Shown piece by piece: positions 32,330-42,898 of a stretch of 64,000 nucleotides of DNA. The notes beneath the pieces were generated by a model. That model made no database searches and was not told the DNA's origin. It was given only the letters and a program-made list of their open reading frames with translations. Numbering within the stretch: position 1 is the stretch's first letter; the number at the start of each line of letters is the position of its first letter. Origin of the DNA: Ascarosepion bandense (Eukaryota > Mollusca > Cephalopoda > Sepiida > Sepiidae). Made by a program: the position numbers and the translations under genes. The stretch lies in assembly GCA_037127315.1 (NCBI GenBank), contig JBBBDQ010001269.1, forward strand, positions 1,502,501 through 1,566,500, written 5' to 3'.

Positions 32330-33118
32330 GATTTTGCCCCAATCAAAGCATTTTACTGCCACTGTTTTGCAGGGGGTTATATTGGAGGAAAGTTATGAGA
32401 AAGAGTGACAGGTTATAGGGGATGTCAAGAAGTGGGTAAAAGAAGGATGTGAATACTGATGACTGTGGAGTGGACAGAGAAAGGAGCATGAGAGAGAGGA
32501 ATGCAGGTTAGTGAGAGAGGAGATGACTATTGACTTTACATTTAAATTCTTGGAGATTTTAACTGTCGGGAAATCAAGTAAACGGAAGCGAATTTCAAAG
32601 GCGAGAAGTGCGAGAAAAAATCTGATAGAGTAGAATTTGCGTTTTCATTTTATCGGTTTCACAGTAAAAGGGTGGGACCTAGTTGCTAATCTTGTGGCTC
32701 GAGTAAATTCATAAATAGGGGGCACAAGTGATCTAGGTTACTCGGAGTAGAAGTCGTGTAAGTATTTGTAGGAAGGACTTAGAGAAGCCACATTGCACCA
32801 GTGAGAAATTGACTGTATCTGAGCTGCCAAGTCGGGATCGATCACATTACAGGTTTTACGTTGGATTTCGTCAAGGACCCCTAGGTGAATAGCAGGAGCA
32901 CCCGAACTGATATGGCAGCAGTATTCAATGCACGGGCGGATCAAAGGTTTATATATTTGCAGGATTGTTTCAGACGGGAAAAACTTCCTGGCCCTAAACA
33001 GAGATCCGGCTTTCTTAGCAGTGGATTTAGCTATGGATTCTACTTGAGGATTGTTGTGAGAGTTAACCCGAGGAGGCGCAGTGTTTTGCTTTCAGGGAGA
33101 TTTGCCCAAGAAATGTGA
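32330..33118 (-). pseudogene. Jockey-like LINE 3' fragment
   Basis: The tail starts at ATTTTGCCCCAATCAAAGC, CACTGTTTTGCAGGGGGTTA. Inward lie the 3' UTR and C-terminal region. The frame 32738-32944 reads IRPCIEYCCHISSGAPAI, LDEIQRKTCNVIDPDL. It ends near the SLCRARKFF region at about 33118. Confidence 0.82.
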
Positions 33119-33289
33119 AATCTGAACACACACTTATGGTGCAGGATGTAGAGATTAACGCATTTTCTATATACAATTGTCTTAGTAAATTTAATTAAAG
33201 TCTGATTATTTTAATGTAAATTTTGTTAAGACTTATTACAATGAGCAACTTTTGCATTTAATGTGTTGTTTTGAAATGTATTCTCTTTG

Positions 33290-33945
33290 TAATCATTTAA
33301 CCTTTTATAGAAATTACTCGAATATATTTCTGTATTTCTGAGATGAGGTAGTCTCTACATACATTGTTCGGACTAATGTGCACATCTTTATTGCCATGCT
33401 TAAAACGTTTCGGTCGTTGTACGCTTGGACCTTCTTCACTTGGTAAGGATTTTGAATTGAACCCTTTATTTTCATCTCTCGAGTAGAATGTTCTCGTTCC
33501 ATGTGCAATATTACCTCCTGAATGACGTTGAGTTGTCTCCCATTGAACTCAACACACAAAAATTATTTGTTAACCACTGCTGTAACCAAGTATTGAACTT
33601 TCAATTATTTGGGTCAAGTCACTGGTACCAATCAATGCTTATAGCCACTGGGCCCTGCGTTCTTGAGAACATAAGTTCTAGCAGTACAGCATTGTTGAGG
33701 GTTCAGTACCTGGCTAAAACACCGAGAGATTTGAGTCAAAATGGATAAAACTACATGGTATCCGGAAGTAGCATCGCACATGTAACGAGAACAATCTACC
33801 TCAATGATCGAAATAAAGATTTCGGTTCAAAATTCCTGGTACTTGAAGAAGGCAAGAGCATACAATGGCCGAAACGTCTTAAATATGGTAATAAAGATGC
33901 GGACAACAATCCGGTCAATGTAAATAATGTTAATTACTTGAAATT
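33290..33945. repeat. Family E inverted pair with hammerhead-like cores
   Basis: The left arm is minus (about 33290-33480), the right arm plus (about 33800-33945), with ~320 bp between. Right arm: TTGAAGA (33843-33849), GGC...GCC, GAAACGTC. Left arm: GTGAAGA, GGTC...GACC, GAAACG. Downstream blocks AAAGATG-GGACAA and GTAAATA are shared with the 40.4-41.0 kb array. Stem III is minimal (ACGT). The two 75-86 aa frames here are not supported as genes. Confidence 0.6.
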
Positions 33946-33984
33946 TCTCCTATGTTTTCCATGTGTTTATTGTTACAGGTGAGG

Positions 33985-34187
33985 GGATGAATTTCTCCTT
34001 TAATATTTTGCTGATTATAATTTTTTTTGTATTAATTTTTAATTTTCTTTGTATTAATTTTATATTTTATTTATTTAGCAGTAATTAGAACAGATTTTGT
34101 GTTAAAATTATATAAAATCTTTTCTAATGTAATAGATTTGGTGGGTAAAATAATATATTTTCATTCATTGAATTTGTCAAAATTGTT
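33985..34187. other. AT-rich spacer
   Basis: TTTATT-rich, no feature. Confidence 0.4.
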
Positions 34188-34287
34188 CATTCTTCTACTT
34201 GAAATATTTTACAAATCTTTGGTTTTTGCATTGAATACTACATAATTAGGGTATAAGAGATTAATAACTATCCGGTTCATATAAATA

Positions 34288-34830
34288 TTGATGATATTGT
34301 CCAGCATTCACTGCCATATTGAAGAACTGACATCACATAGCAATGCAGTACTCTCTTCTTTGTTTCTAACGAAATTGTCATGTTTCTTAGTACTCTTCTC
34401 AGCTCCTGGAATGCATCCTTGTGCATTTGGATCACAGGAATATAAATGCATAGAAACTGCTGTGACCACAAAGTGAGGGGTTAGTTTATATATTGATTGT
34501 AATATGAAATTGATCCCCCACTTTATGTACAGTCTGCTTCTGTAGAACCACATTTCAGTTGCTTCAAGTTTTTCCTTCATCTTTGATGCTATTATCCAGC
34601 ATTCACTGCCATATTGAAGAACTGACATCACATAGCAATCCAGTACTCTCTTCTTTGTTTCTAACGAAATTGTCATGTTTCTTAATACCATACTCAACTT
34701 CTGGATTGCTTTCTTCACCATGCAAATTCGCCTTCGGATTTCTGTGTCGCACTTTGCGTCTTCTGTTATAACACTTCCCAGATATTTAAATTGTTGTACC
34801 TGGTTGATTTTAGCATTCCCGACCTAGCAG
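34288..34830 (-). pseudogene. RTE-like LINE fragment with internal duplication around the hairpin linker
   Basis: The frame 34308-34721 reads LRNMTISLETKKRVLDCYV, QYGSECWIIASKMKEKLEA, EMWFYR, then through the linker (palindrome 34477-34520) into a second, frameshifted copy of the same segment (TKKHDNFVRNKEESTALLC). The duplication lies within coding sequence, not the 3' tail. Sense-strand order: RTE segment, linker, repeated RTE segment. Confidence 0.8.
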
Positions 34831-34964
34831 TCATTAAAATATTGAGTTTGATAAAATATTTTGTTAAGACATATTCGGTTTGATTTGATTTGTTTGTTTA
34901 AAAGTATATCATCTCTTTATGGGTCATAAGAAATTATATTTTCTTGTGAGATTAGATAGGATGT

Positions 34965-35272
34965 GCGTTACGGTGCATTGGATATCGGCTCGAAACGAAA
35001 AATCGGGGAGCCGAGTTCGAATTCCAGTTGAATTCGTTGCATTCACTTACTCACAACTACCCTTGGAAAAGGTATTAATCCGTCTATTCCCTCCACTTAT
35101 GGGTTCAATAGCAGGACAGATTGGGTTCTATAGCTTTGGCTGGCAATCAGTCTACCGCATAATGTACTGGCAACCTACTGCAGGAGAATCTTCTGCCCAG
35201 TCAGTCATGTCTCTTTTACGACATGATCGCCCAAGCGTGTATAACCTATAACTTAACTGACTGACTGAATGT
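34965..35272 (+). mobile_element. SINE A, single unit (duplicate of the first unit at 30.46 kb)
   Basis: Near-identical to 30462-30772, sharing private changes such as GGCTCGAAACGAAAAATC and TGTCTCTTTTACGACATG, so it came with the segmental copy. The linker and second unit are absent. Confidence 0.9.
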
Positions 35273-35389
35273 AATATTCTTCTACTTAAAATATTTTACA
35301 ACTCTTTGGTTTTTACATTGAATACTACATAATTAGGGTATAAGAGATTTATAACTATTTGTCCGGTTCATATAAATATTGAGGGATAC

Positions 35390-35700
35390 ATTTTCTGATT
35401 GTTTTTAAATAGAATCCGAATATAATTCCAGATTTTAAATTTTTGTTGGTGAGAAAATAAATTCATGACATAATTTTATTAGTCGATTTGCGATGAACAC
35501 TCAGTTTTTGTACATTGTCATTAAGGTGTAACATCGTATCTAGGAAATGTAAAATGTTCTTTGGTTTTGTTTCATGAAGTTAAAACTTGCCCTTCCCATC
35601 GTGTGCTTGCGTCATCACAACAAGATAAACAGCCATTTAGTCTGAAACAACGCATCTCACAGGTATCTTCTTCATTGTTATACCGAAAAAAAAATAACCA
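35390..35700. other. No feature recognised
   Basis: Spacer; the short opposed frames here show no motif. Confidence 0.4.
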
Positions 35701-35960
35701 CACACACACATACATACTCACGCACACATATATAATAGTGGTATAAACTAATGGATATATATTCCTCATTTTGGTAACTTTTACTTTTCGTAAAGTACTC
35801 AATACAGATGCAGTGCATTTACAGAGATATTGTCATTAGTTTATAATAATAATATATGGAACTGCAACTCAAATACTTCCAGGTGTCGCTGCCAAAGTGC
35901 ATCATTATCAGGCAATTAAATATTATTCAGCTTCGGGGTCAAAATGAAAGCTTTTGAAAT
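35700..35960 (-). repeat. Hammerhead-like relic with shared block
   Basis: AAAGTACTCAATAC is at 35792-35805. On the minus strand near 35875-35925: GCCTGATAATGATGCACTTTGG, CAGCGACACC; this reads as CTGATGA-type core with an insertion, a TGC/GCA stem, and GACA in place of GAAA. Degenerate. Confidence 0.35.
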
Positions 35961-36019
35961 GCAGTCCCATAAGTTATTATTATAAAATTAAAAATAACTA
36001 TCTATCTATCTCTCTCTCT

Positions 36020-36072
<53 letters not shown>

Positions 36073-36187
36073 ATTGTTTAATACTTAGTTTTGTGTTCTA
36101 ATAGACAAGTACACATTTGTATTAAAAATTGTTCTCTACAATTATATTGCAGAGCTTTTGAATATTTTGTTTATTTTCAAACGAGTT

Positions 36188-36236
36188 ATTTCGCTACCTT
36201 GGTTTCTACCATGAGTGGTGTCTTCAAGCGATTTTT
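36188..36236 (-). ncRNA. Hammerhead motif, family C, one core change
   Basis: TCGC/GCGA stem I, TTGAAGA (expected CTGAAGA), stem II ACCA/TGGT, GAAA, stem III ACC-AA-GGT, triplet GTA. Everything except core position 3 fits. Confidence 0.55.
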
Positions 36237-36269
36237 AATAACTAAAAAAATAGTTATTAGTTATTAAAA

Positions 36270-36312
36270 ATCGCCTGTAGACAATACTCATGGTAGAAAC
36301 CAAAGTAGCGAA
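36270..36312 (+). ncRNA. Hammerhead motif, family C, core changed at A6
   Basis: TCGC (36271-36274), CTGTAGA (36275-36281), stem II with one mismatch, GAAA, ACC-AAA-GT, triplet GTA, GCGA. Complementary damage to the left arm, consistent with both decaying from one active ancestor. Confidence 0.5.
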
Positions 36313-36332
36313 ATAACTCGTTTGAAAATTAT

Positions 36333-36386
<54 letters not shown>

Positions 36387-36420
36387 CGAGTATCGATCCC
36401 GGCATGAACAAAGCAAATGT

Positions 36421-36470
36421 CTAGCCACACTGATGAACTGTGATACAGCAGATCAGGTTTGTATGTGGAT
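36421..36470 (+). ncRNA. Degenerate hammerhead, family B
   Basis: CTGATGA at 36430-36436 and stem II CTGTGATACAG are kept, but GAAAC is changed to AGATC and stem III is disturbed. Confidence 0.6.
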
Positions 36471-36730
36471 AAAAAATATATTGTGTTCTCATTACGACTG
36501 AGTTCTCTTTAGAGGAAAATTAAAAAAAAAACATTAACGACATCCGCAATTTATGCATTACTCTTCAGCAATGAAGTGAGTTCTTTCGGTGACTGGAGTG
36601 TGTACACCCCGCGCATTTTATAACACAAAAAAATTTCCCTTCTCTGATTCCATACGCTTAGGACTTAGTGGTTAGCAACACCGCCTGACACCAAATCGGT
36701 CGAGCTTCGATCCCGGCCAGAAGCAAGTGG

Positions 36731-36785
36731 ATGTCTAAACACACTGATGAGCTGTAACACAGCGAAACAGGCTTGTATGTGGATG
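36731..36785 (+). ncRNA. Type I hammerhead ribozyme, family B
   Basis: CTGATGA 36744-36750, stem II GCTGT-AAC-ACAGC 36751-36763, GAAA 36764-36767, stem III ACAG/TTGT, triplet GTA ending at 36777, stem I CACA (36740-36743) with TGTG (36778-36781). All core bases match. Confidence 0.78.
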
Positions 36786-36924
36786 AGAAATATCTATAGA
36801 TAGATATAGATGTATATAGTGAGATACAGAATTTGGAAATAACGATATTTAAAAACTATGAAAAAATGTTGTCATATTATTAAAAGCGTTTTTAATAGCA
36901 TTTTGTCTCAATGCCAAATAAATG

Positions 36925-37615
36925 TGGGGGATACTACAATCTAGCAGGTACAAAATTTCAAATGCCTGGGAAGTGTTCTTACAACAGAGGGAAAGTGCGA
37001 CACAGATCAAACGGCGAATTAGCATGGCAAAAGACGCGTTCTAGAAGCTGAGTAGAGTATTAAGAAACAGGAAATCTTTTTCTAGAAAGTGTACTAGATA
37101 GTAATAGATTGCTATGTGATATCAGTTCTTCAATATGGCAGTGAATGCTGTACAATGTCATAGAAGATGAAAGAGAAACTTGAAGCAATTGAAATGTGGT
37201 TCTACCTACAGAAGAATGTTGCGAATATCATAGATCGAGCATGTGAGAAATAGTGAAGTTTTGAAAAGGATGGAAACGAAAAGAAAATTAAAACTGTGCA
37301 TCAGGAAGAAACAGGTAAAGTTTCTGGGACATGCAATGAGGACGGAGGGCTTGAGAATCTGATACTAACAGGTCTTACAGAGGGAAGGAGAGATAGGGGA
37401 AAACGGCGTGTAACGAAGTTGACTGGACTGAGTGGGAGGATGGCAGAATTAGGGTTTCGTGGTGTAACAGGAGAAGGCGTGCTATGAGCCGCCAGAGATA
37501 GGGAGACGTTAAAGTTCATGATAGCATAAGTCCCAGAAGGACAAGGTACATAGAAGAAGAAGGACAAGGTACATAGAAGAAGAATAACAAGAAGAAGAAG
37601 AAGAAGAAATATGTA
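36925..37615 (+). pseudogene. RTE-like LINE C-terminal fragment with (GAA)n tail
   Basis: Broken frames give CDTDQTANxHGKRR-like text, YCYVISVLQYGSECC, KMKEKLEAIEMWFY, then at 37296-37487 RKKQVKFLGHAMRTEGLEN, LTEGRRDRGKRR. The 3' end AGGACAAGGTACATAGAAGAAG is present twice and leads into (AAG)n at about 37570-37605, the terminal simple repeat of this family. Confidence 0.82.
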
Positions 37616-37619
37616 TTTA

Positions 37620-38800
37620 CTCACTTTCGGTTATTAGACATAGAATTGTGTCACTTGATGGCCTCCGTAGTTTTCTTGACTTTTCCGCTAAACTGGTGAA
37701 TATGTATGAGCGTTCCTCAATATAAAAACTTGAAGACCAATAAAATTTTTGCTCGTGTATATCAATATGTTGAGTTGTTCAGGTAATAACAACGAAAGAA
37801 CAGAAATATAAATATAATAAAAAGTATTACGGAAGAAAGGGATTTACAAATTTGGTTAGTATAATACAGGAAAACAAGGTATTAATGTGTACGTCTCTGT
37901 ACGTGGTAGAGTGCAATTAATCAGTTCCGGTTTACAACCGGAAATACACAACTGACTCGTAATCTGTACTGATCTGAAAGTCGACTCTCCAAGTCCATCC
38001 GGCACTACCACTATATATAGTGCCTGGAACAGTTCATTATACTTCAAAGGTGGAGAGCGCCCTAACACAATACTTATTACAAAATAAATTCTTTAGATTT
38101 GCCTTGTTAAAGTCCCTCAAAGGAAGATACGTTTTCCTTTTGACTTCATTCATATCGTAAACTATCCTCATTTCAAGCATATTTTGAAATTTAAATATCA
38201 AGATATTAGGTATAATAATTTATCTTTTGTGCATTTTTAATGTTATCTATATTCATAAGTTAGGCGATCATGACACTCCAAAGGCTTTATTTTTATAGGC
38301 ATTAATTTCCTTCCTTTCTTAATTATTATTTCCTGTATTTCTGCTCTCATATAAACTGCTATCCAAGTCTATAAAACTTAACATACATAGTTTTTCAAGA
38401 CACAACTTGATGAGGAATTTACTGATTAATACCTTGAAAAGCTACATCAGTTTGAATAGGGGCGCAGCTGGCTAGAATAGAATGTGATCTTGGCTTATTA
38501 CTCACGAATCGAATGAACGTTTTTAAAAGTTTTTTTTATAACAGTATAGCATCTTCTGAGCAGCATTATCACTAATTTTCTGACAACGTCCAGGCGTGTT
38601 TTTACCGGCCTTCAACCAGAACTTGAAAATCAATCGTGGGCATGTGTCCTACAAACTATTACCTTTCATTCTTTGGATTCATTGCAGCTGATGTCAGATG
38701 ATTTTTTCGGTATGGGCAGTACCGCAATACTCATCTTTGTTTAACATCATATTTATATTGAATCATTTTGTTTTATTTACAAGCCGTATTCTAATATTAT
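37620..38800. other. No feature recognised
   Basis: AT-rich and apparently unique. The 70-aa minus frame 37856-38068 has no motif. Confidence 0.5.
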
Positions 38801-38807
38801 GGTAAAA

Positions 38808-39428
38808 TTGTCAGTTAATTAAGTGTCATATGTGATACACGCTTTGGGTGATCATGTCTCGAAAGAAACATGACTGACTAGGCAGAAGATTTCCCACAGT
38901 AGATTTCCATTGCTTTCTGCAGTCGATTGGTTGCCAGGCAAGGCAACACAATCTGTCCTGTTGTCTAACCCATAAGTGGAGGGAAGAGACGGATTAATAT
39001 CTTTCCCAAGGATATTAGCGTTGACTATGTCCACCATAGTTTACGAATATAAAATACGAATACGAATAGAATAGTTTACGAATATAAAATACAGAGCAGT
39101 ACGTAATCTGTTCAATGAAACAACGTCAAAGATTAACACTCACGAGTCACACTCTACTGAATCGGACTATATCGCCAATACTCGGGAAAATATAGTCGCT
39201 TTTATACACGTCGCATTGAATATTTTGAGCCTTCTGATTGGTTAGCCCTTCCATTGGTGAACTATTAAATGAGTCAGCTCATGGCTGGCTCACTAGTATA
39301 CAAGGCTACCCAAAAACCCCAAGAATTTGTGCGTAAGTGAATGCAAAGAAATCAATCGGAATTCGAACTCGCCCCCCACGATTTCTCGTTCCACGCTGAT
39401 TTCAACTGTACCACAACGCACATCCCAT
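38808..39428 (-). mobile_element. SINE A split by a ~290-bp insertion
   Basis: The 3' half (about 38808-39015) and 5' half (about 39307-39428, with box B complement GAATTCGAACTCG) are colinear with intact copies. The break lies in the CORE-like CCAAGGGTATTTGCGCG segment, which is duplicated on both sides as CCCAAGGATATTAGCG and CCCAAGAATTTGTGCG: a candidate ~16-bp target duplication. Confidence 0.8.
39016..39306. other. Unclassified insertion in a SINE
   Basis: It contains a GTTTACGAATATAAAATAC direct repeat near its left end and no coding frame. The type is unknown. Confidence 0.5.
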
Positions 39429-39464
39429 GGTAAAGAAAGTACCTAGAATAAAATCTCAGATGAA

Positions 39465-39575
39465 GTTAAGACTTGAAGCAATAGAGTTGTGCACCTACAG
39501 AAGGATGCTGAGAACACAATAGATCGAACAGGTTTAGCAACAATGAAGTTCTAGAGACAATGTGAATAGAAAAAA
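39465..39575 (+). pseudogene. RTE-like LINE scrap
   Basis: KLRLEAIELCTYRRML-like text (GACTTGAAGCAATAGAG, CTACAGAAGGATGCTGAGA), then the GATCGAACAGG and TGAAGTTCTAGAGACAATG segment of the post-RT region. Confidence 0.6.
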
Positions 39576-39659
39576 TCACAACGTTTTCTTAATCATTTCG
39601 CCAAAGGAAAGGTAATAAACTCACTAACACAAAAATGGTTAAGTAATGTTAAACATAAA

Positions 39660-40265
39660 ATCAGTTAAGTGCTATACGTGATACACGCTTGGGAGATCAT
39701 GACTCGAAAGAGACATGACTGACTGGGCAGAAGATTATCCCGCAGTAAGTTGCCATTGCTTTTTGCGGTAGACTGGTTGCCGACCAAGGCTATAGAACCA
39801 AATCTGTCATGTTATTTGACTTATAGATAGACGTGGAAGAGATGTATTATATTATTAAGTAGTAATTAGTGGTGGATCAGTCTATTACTTCAAAACAATA
39901 TAAAACTGATCCCCCACTTTATATCCGGTAGAAGCTTTAATCATGTTTCCAACTATTATATTCACTCAGTCAGTTAAGTGCCATACGTGATACACGCTTT
40001 GGGCGATCATGTCTCGAAAGAGACATGACGGACTGGGCAGAAGATTATCCCGCAGTAAGTTGCCATTGCTTTCTGCGGTAGACTGGTTGCCAAACCAAGG
40101 CTATAGAACCCAATCTGTCCTATTATTTACCTAATGACTAAAGGGAATAGACAGATTAATACCTTTCCGAAGGGTATTTGTGCGTTAGTGAATGCAAGGA
40201 ATTTAGCTGGAATTCAAACTCGGCTCTCCGATGTGTCATTCTAAGCCATTATCCCCAACGCACAT
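39660..40265 (-). mobile_element. Composite SINE A dimer with hairpin linker, copy 4
   Basis: On minus: full SINE A (about 40262-39966), linker (39962-39836, hairpin 39872-39917), second 3' unit (39835-39662). Same architecture and breakpoints as the other composites. Confidence 0.9.
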
Positions 40266-40269
40266 CATA

Positions 40270-40440
40270 AAAAGTGACTTTTAAAGAAAAAAAAAACACA
40301 ATAAAAGAATGAGAATTAAGAAAGCAGAAGATAACATTGCATGCACATGCACATAGAAAAAAATTGTTAGTATAGGAATTACGGTTACATCAAGATATTT
40401 CAACTGAAAAATGCAGTTTCAATCCTGGGTGAGAATTCTT
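40270..40440. other. AT-rich spacer
   Basis: No feature. Confidence 0.4.
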
Positions 40441-40444
40441 TTTA

Positions 40445-40990
40445 ATATGACATTGGGCGATCTGGCCTGGTAGACTTATAATGAAATGAGGACAATACTC
40501 CAAGCAATGTAAATAGAGTAGATATTACCTCACCTCAGAAATATAGACAAATGGAATGATCTATTATTAAACGTTGTACAAATGGCAACCAAGATGAGGA
40601 CAATAGTCCAAATAATGTAAATACTGTAAATACTACCTCATATTAAAATATAAATAAATAGAATGATCTATTATTAAACGTCGTACAAATGACAAGAAAG
40701 ATGAGGACAATAATCCGATTAATGTAAATACTGTAAATACTACCTCATCTCAGAAATATAGACAAATAGAATGATCTATTATTAAACGTCATAGAAATGG
40801 CAACAAAGATGAGGACAATAGTCCGAATAATGTAAATACTGTAAATACTACCTCATCACAAAAACATAGACAAATAAAATGATCTATTATTAAACGTCGT
40901 ACAAATGGCAACCAAGATGAGGACAATAGTCTTGAATAATGTAAATACTGTAAATACTAGCACATATCAGAAATATAGACAAATACTTGT
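40445..40990 (+). repeat. Tandem array, ~120-bp unit, 4-5 copies (family E body)
   Basis: Each unit reads AAACGTCGTACAAATGGCAA, AAGATGAGGACAATAGTCC, ATAATGTAAATACTGTAAAT, TACCTCAT, AGAAATATAGACAAATAGA, ATGATCTATTATT. It corresponds to the part of family E downstream of the GAAACGTC cleavage-type site, so it is linked to the inverted pairs at 33.3-33.9 and 41.4-41.7 kb. Confidence 0.92.
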
Positions 40991-41099
40991 AGGTAATAAT
41001 ATTCAAAACTTTAATAATATTCGAAATTTGAAAAGAAATTCTAATGGGCTGAGAAAATAAAGAAAGGAAGTAACTGTAGAATAATTACTGCCTGTAATC

Positions 41100-41430
41100 T
41101 ACAATGAGATATAAAAGGAGTCGTTGCTTCAATGTTCCATCTGAAAAGTCATTACCTTCACCTTTGGGATTTGAGCGCAAAATGGAGTGCAATAATCAAT
41201 TTGAACAAACATAGTACGTTTAGATCCTCTATAACGTGGATTTGGGACTTGATACACGCTCTAATGTTAATGACTTCCGAACAATTTCATAAAACCTTAT
41301 TTCACTCTCAAAGCTTTATTCAAACGATTTTATGGTTGTCATGAATTTCTTAACTTTGCCGGATATTAGTATATGTCTTATTGATCATAGCAAGGGATCG
41401 TGCCCGATTAAAAATATTAAAACAAAATTT
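41100..41430. other. No gene supported
   Basis: A 70-aa frame at 41132-41344 (MFHLKSHYLHLWDL) has no family match that I recognise. Confidence 0.35.
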
Positions 41431-41745
41431 TACATTGATCTATATTTCTGAGATGAGGTAGTATTTACAGTATGTATATTATCCGGACTAATGCCCTCAT
41501 CTTTGTTGCCATTTCTACTACTTTTCGGCCGTTGTACGCTCCGGCCTTCTTCAGGTGCTACAAATTTCAAACCGAACCCTCTATTACAAGGATATGGAAT
41601 TCATATTTCTCATATACTGTAATAAATGGTTTGGTTCGAAATTCCTAGCACCTGAAGAAGTCCGGAGCGTAGGACGGCCGAAAGGTCGTACAAATGACAA
41701 TAAAGATGAGGACAATAATCTGAATAATATAAATACTGTAAAATT
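41430..41745. repeat. Family E inverted pair, second locus
   Basis: Left arm (minus): CTGAAGA (complement of 41548-41554), stem II GGCC (41543-41546) with GGCC (41527-41530), GAAA. Right arm (plus): CTGAAGA 41652-41658, GTCC/GGAC, GAAAGGTC, GTACAAATG. The arms diverge outward, each followed by the AAGATGAGGACAAT block. Confidence 0.7.
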
Positions 41746-41763
41746 TTATATATTAACAAAAAT

Positions 41764-42080
41764 CAGGATGTGCGTACGTGGATATCGACTCGGAACAAGA
41801 AATCGGCTAGCCGATTTAGAGTTCCCGTTGAATTTCTTGCATTCACTTGAGCACAAATACCATTGGGAAATGTATTAACCCGTCTCTCCCATAAAGTTAT
41901 GGGTTAAATAACAGGACCGATTGGGTTCTATACCCTTGGCTGGCAACCAGTCTACCGCAGAAGGCAAAGGTAACCTTCTGCGGGATAATCTGCTGCCCAG
42001 GCAGTCATGTCTCTTTCGAGATACGGTCGTTTAAAGTATGTATCACGTATGGCACTTAACCGAATGACTGACTGACATAG
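41764..42080 (+). mobile_element. SINE A, single unit
   Basis: Head GATGTGCGTACGTGGATATC, box B region mutated (TTAGAGTTCCC), CORE-like body, tail CTACCGCAGAAGG, GTCATGTCTCTTTCGAGAT, AACCGAATGACTGACTGAC. Full length. Confidence 0.88.
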
Positions 42081-42189
42081 TCTTCATTTTCCATAATGAC
42101 TACCTCCCATCTAAACGCTTATTTATACAAATTTTGAAGAAATTTTATCTTTTTTTATTGGATGTGATCAATCCTGACTTAACATCTTG

Positions 42190-42365
42190 ACTTCAGTCGA
42201 TTTCTCACCGACGCGATGTGACCTCCCTCTGTCTTTTCTATAAAATATTTTCATGCTCTTACCCTGCTACTCCGACCACACGTATTTACTTCCCGTTTGT
42301 TGAACTCACCTCCATTTGTTTGCTTCCTGGTTATCTACAATCTCCGAAAATAAAAAAGTAAAACA
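42190..42365 (+). pseudogene. Jockey-like LINE scrap
   Basis: It corresponds to SLTDAMxPPSVFSIKYFHAL- and CFLVIYNLRK-like C-terminal text with a large internal deletion. Confidence 0.6.
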
Positions 42366-42369
42366 AATT

Positions 42370-42770
42370 CCAGCGATACATTTTGAAAATTGTTATTACC
42401 AGCGACACATTTTTTTGGAAAGAATGTATACCAGCAATACATCTGACACGATAAAACCCCTTTCACAAAACATGACGTCAAATAAACCTATTCTACAAAC
42501 TGATTTCTTATAAAGAATTCCTATTCTATTCGTCCGAACCTATCTTAAATGTCTTATCGGCATTTAATAACCCATTCAGATGTTGATATGCCATAAAACA
42601 AACAAAACCAAACTAAGGCATTCATTTCTGAACAAAGTTCGGCAAGCAACGATGCGATGAAATTTTTTAGTCTAGAACACAACATAAACCAGCATCAATA
42701 AAAAATGCCAATGTTGATTTCGAGGCATTTTATATTAACAATGAAAATCAGGTATAAACCTTTCTCAATG

Positions 42771-42806
<36 letters not shown>

Positions 42807-42895
42807 TGGGGAAAAGAGAAGATACTAGAAGCAAAAGTTTCCTCGAGTTGACGCATCTTAACTTTTCTAAATGATCAAATATCAGAATAGTGATT
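42370..42895. other. Unassigned spacer with (TA)n
   Basis: (TA)n at 42776-42804. CCAGCGATACATTTTGAAAA-type short repeats near 42372-42440. No gene. Confidence 0.4.
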
Positions 42896-42898
42896 TTG

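Larger units (their letters stand above)
34188..35385. repeat. Inserted ~1-kb segment flanked by ~100-bp direct repeats
   Basis: ATTCTTCTACTT...CATAATTAGGGTATAAGAG...CCGGTTCATATAAATATTG at 34188-34287 recurs at about 35275-35380. Between them lies the copied block (RTE-like fragment, linker hairpin, RTE-like fragment, unique DNA, SINE A). The flanks differ by a few substitutions and a 4-bp insertion. Confidence 0.88.
36000..36345. repeat. Family C foldback between AT tracts
   Basis: (AT)n at 36020-36069. Left arm (minus) and right arm (plus) are reverse complements across about 36170-36338 with a ~30-bp AT-rich spacer; a second CA/AT microsatellite closes it (36332-36382). Each arm holds a hammerhead of the same design: 36188-36236 minus (core TTGAAGA) and 36270-36312 plus (core CTGTAGA). 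Confidence 0.8.
36382..36800 (+). mobile_element. Family B ribozyme SINE, head-to-tail dimer (period 314 bp)
   Basis: The first unit is represented by its end (36382-36470: box B-like CGAGTATCGATCCCGG, then a degraded hammerhead). The second unit (about 36475-36800) has a tRNA-like head (box A TTAGTGGTTAGC, box B GCTTCGATCCCGG) and an intact hammerhead core. Core-to-core spacing is 36430 to 36744. Confidence 0.8.
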
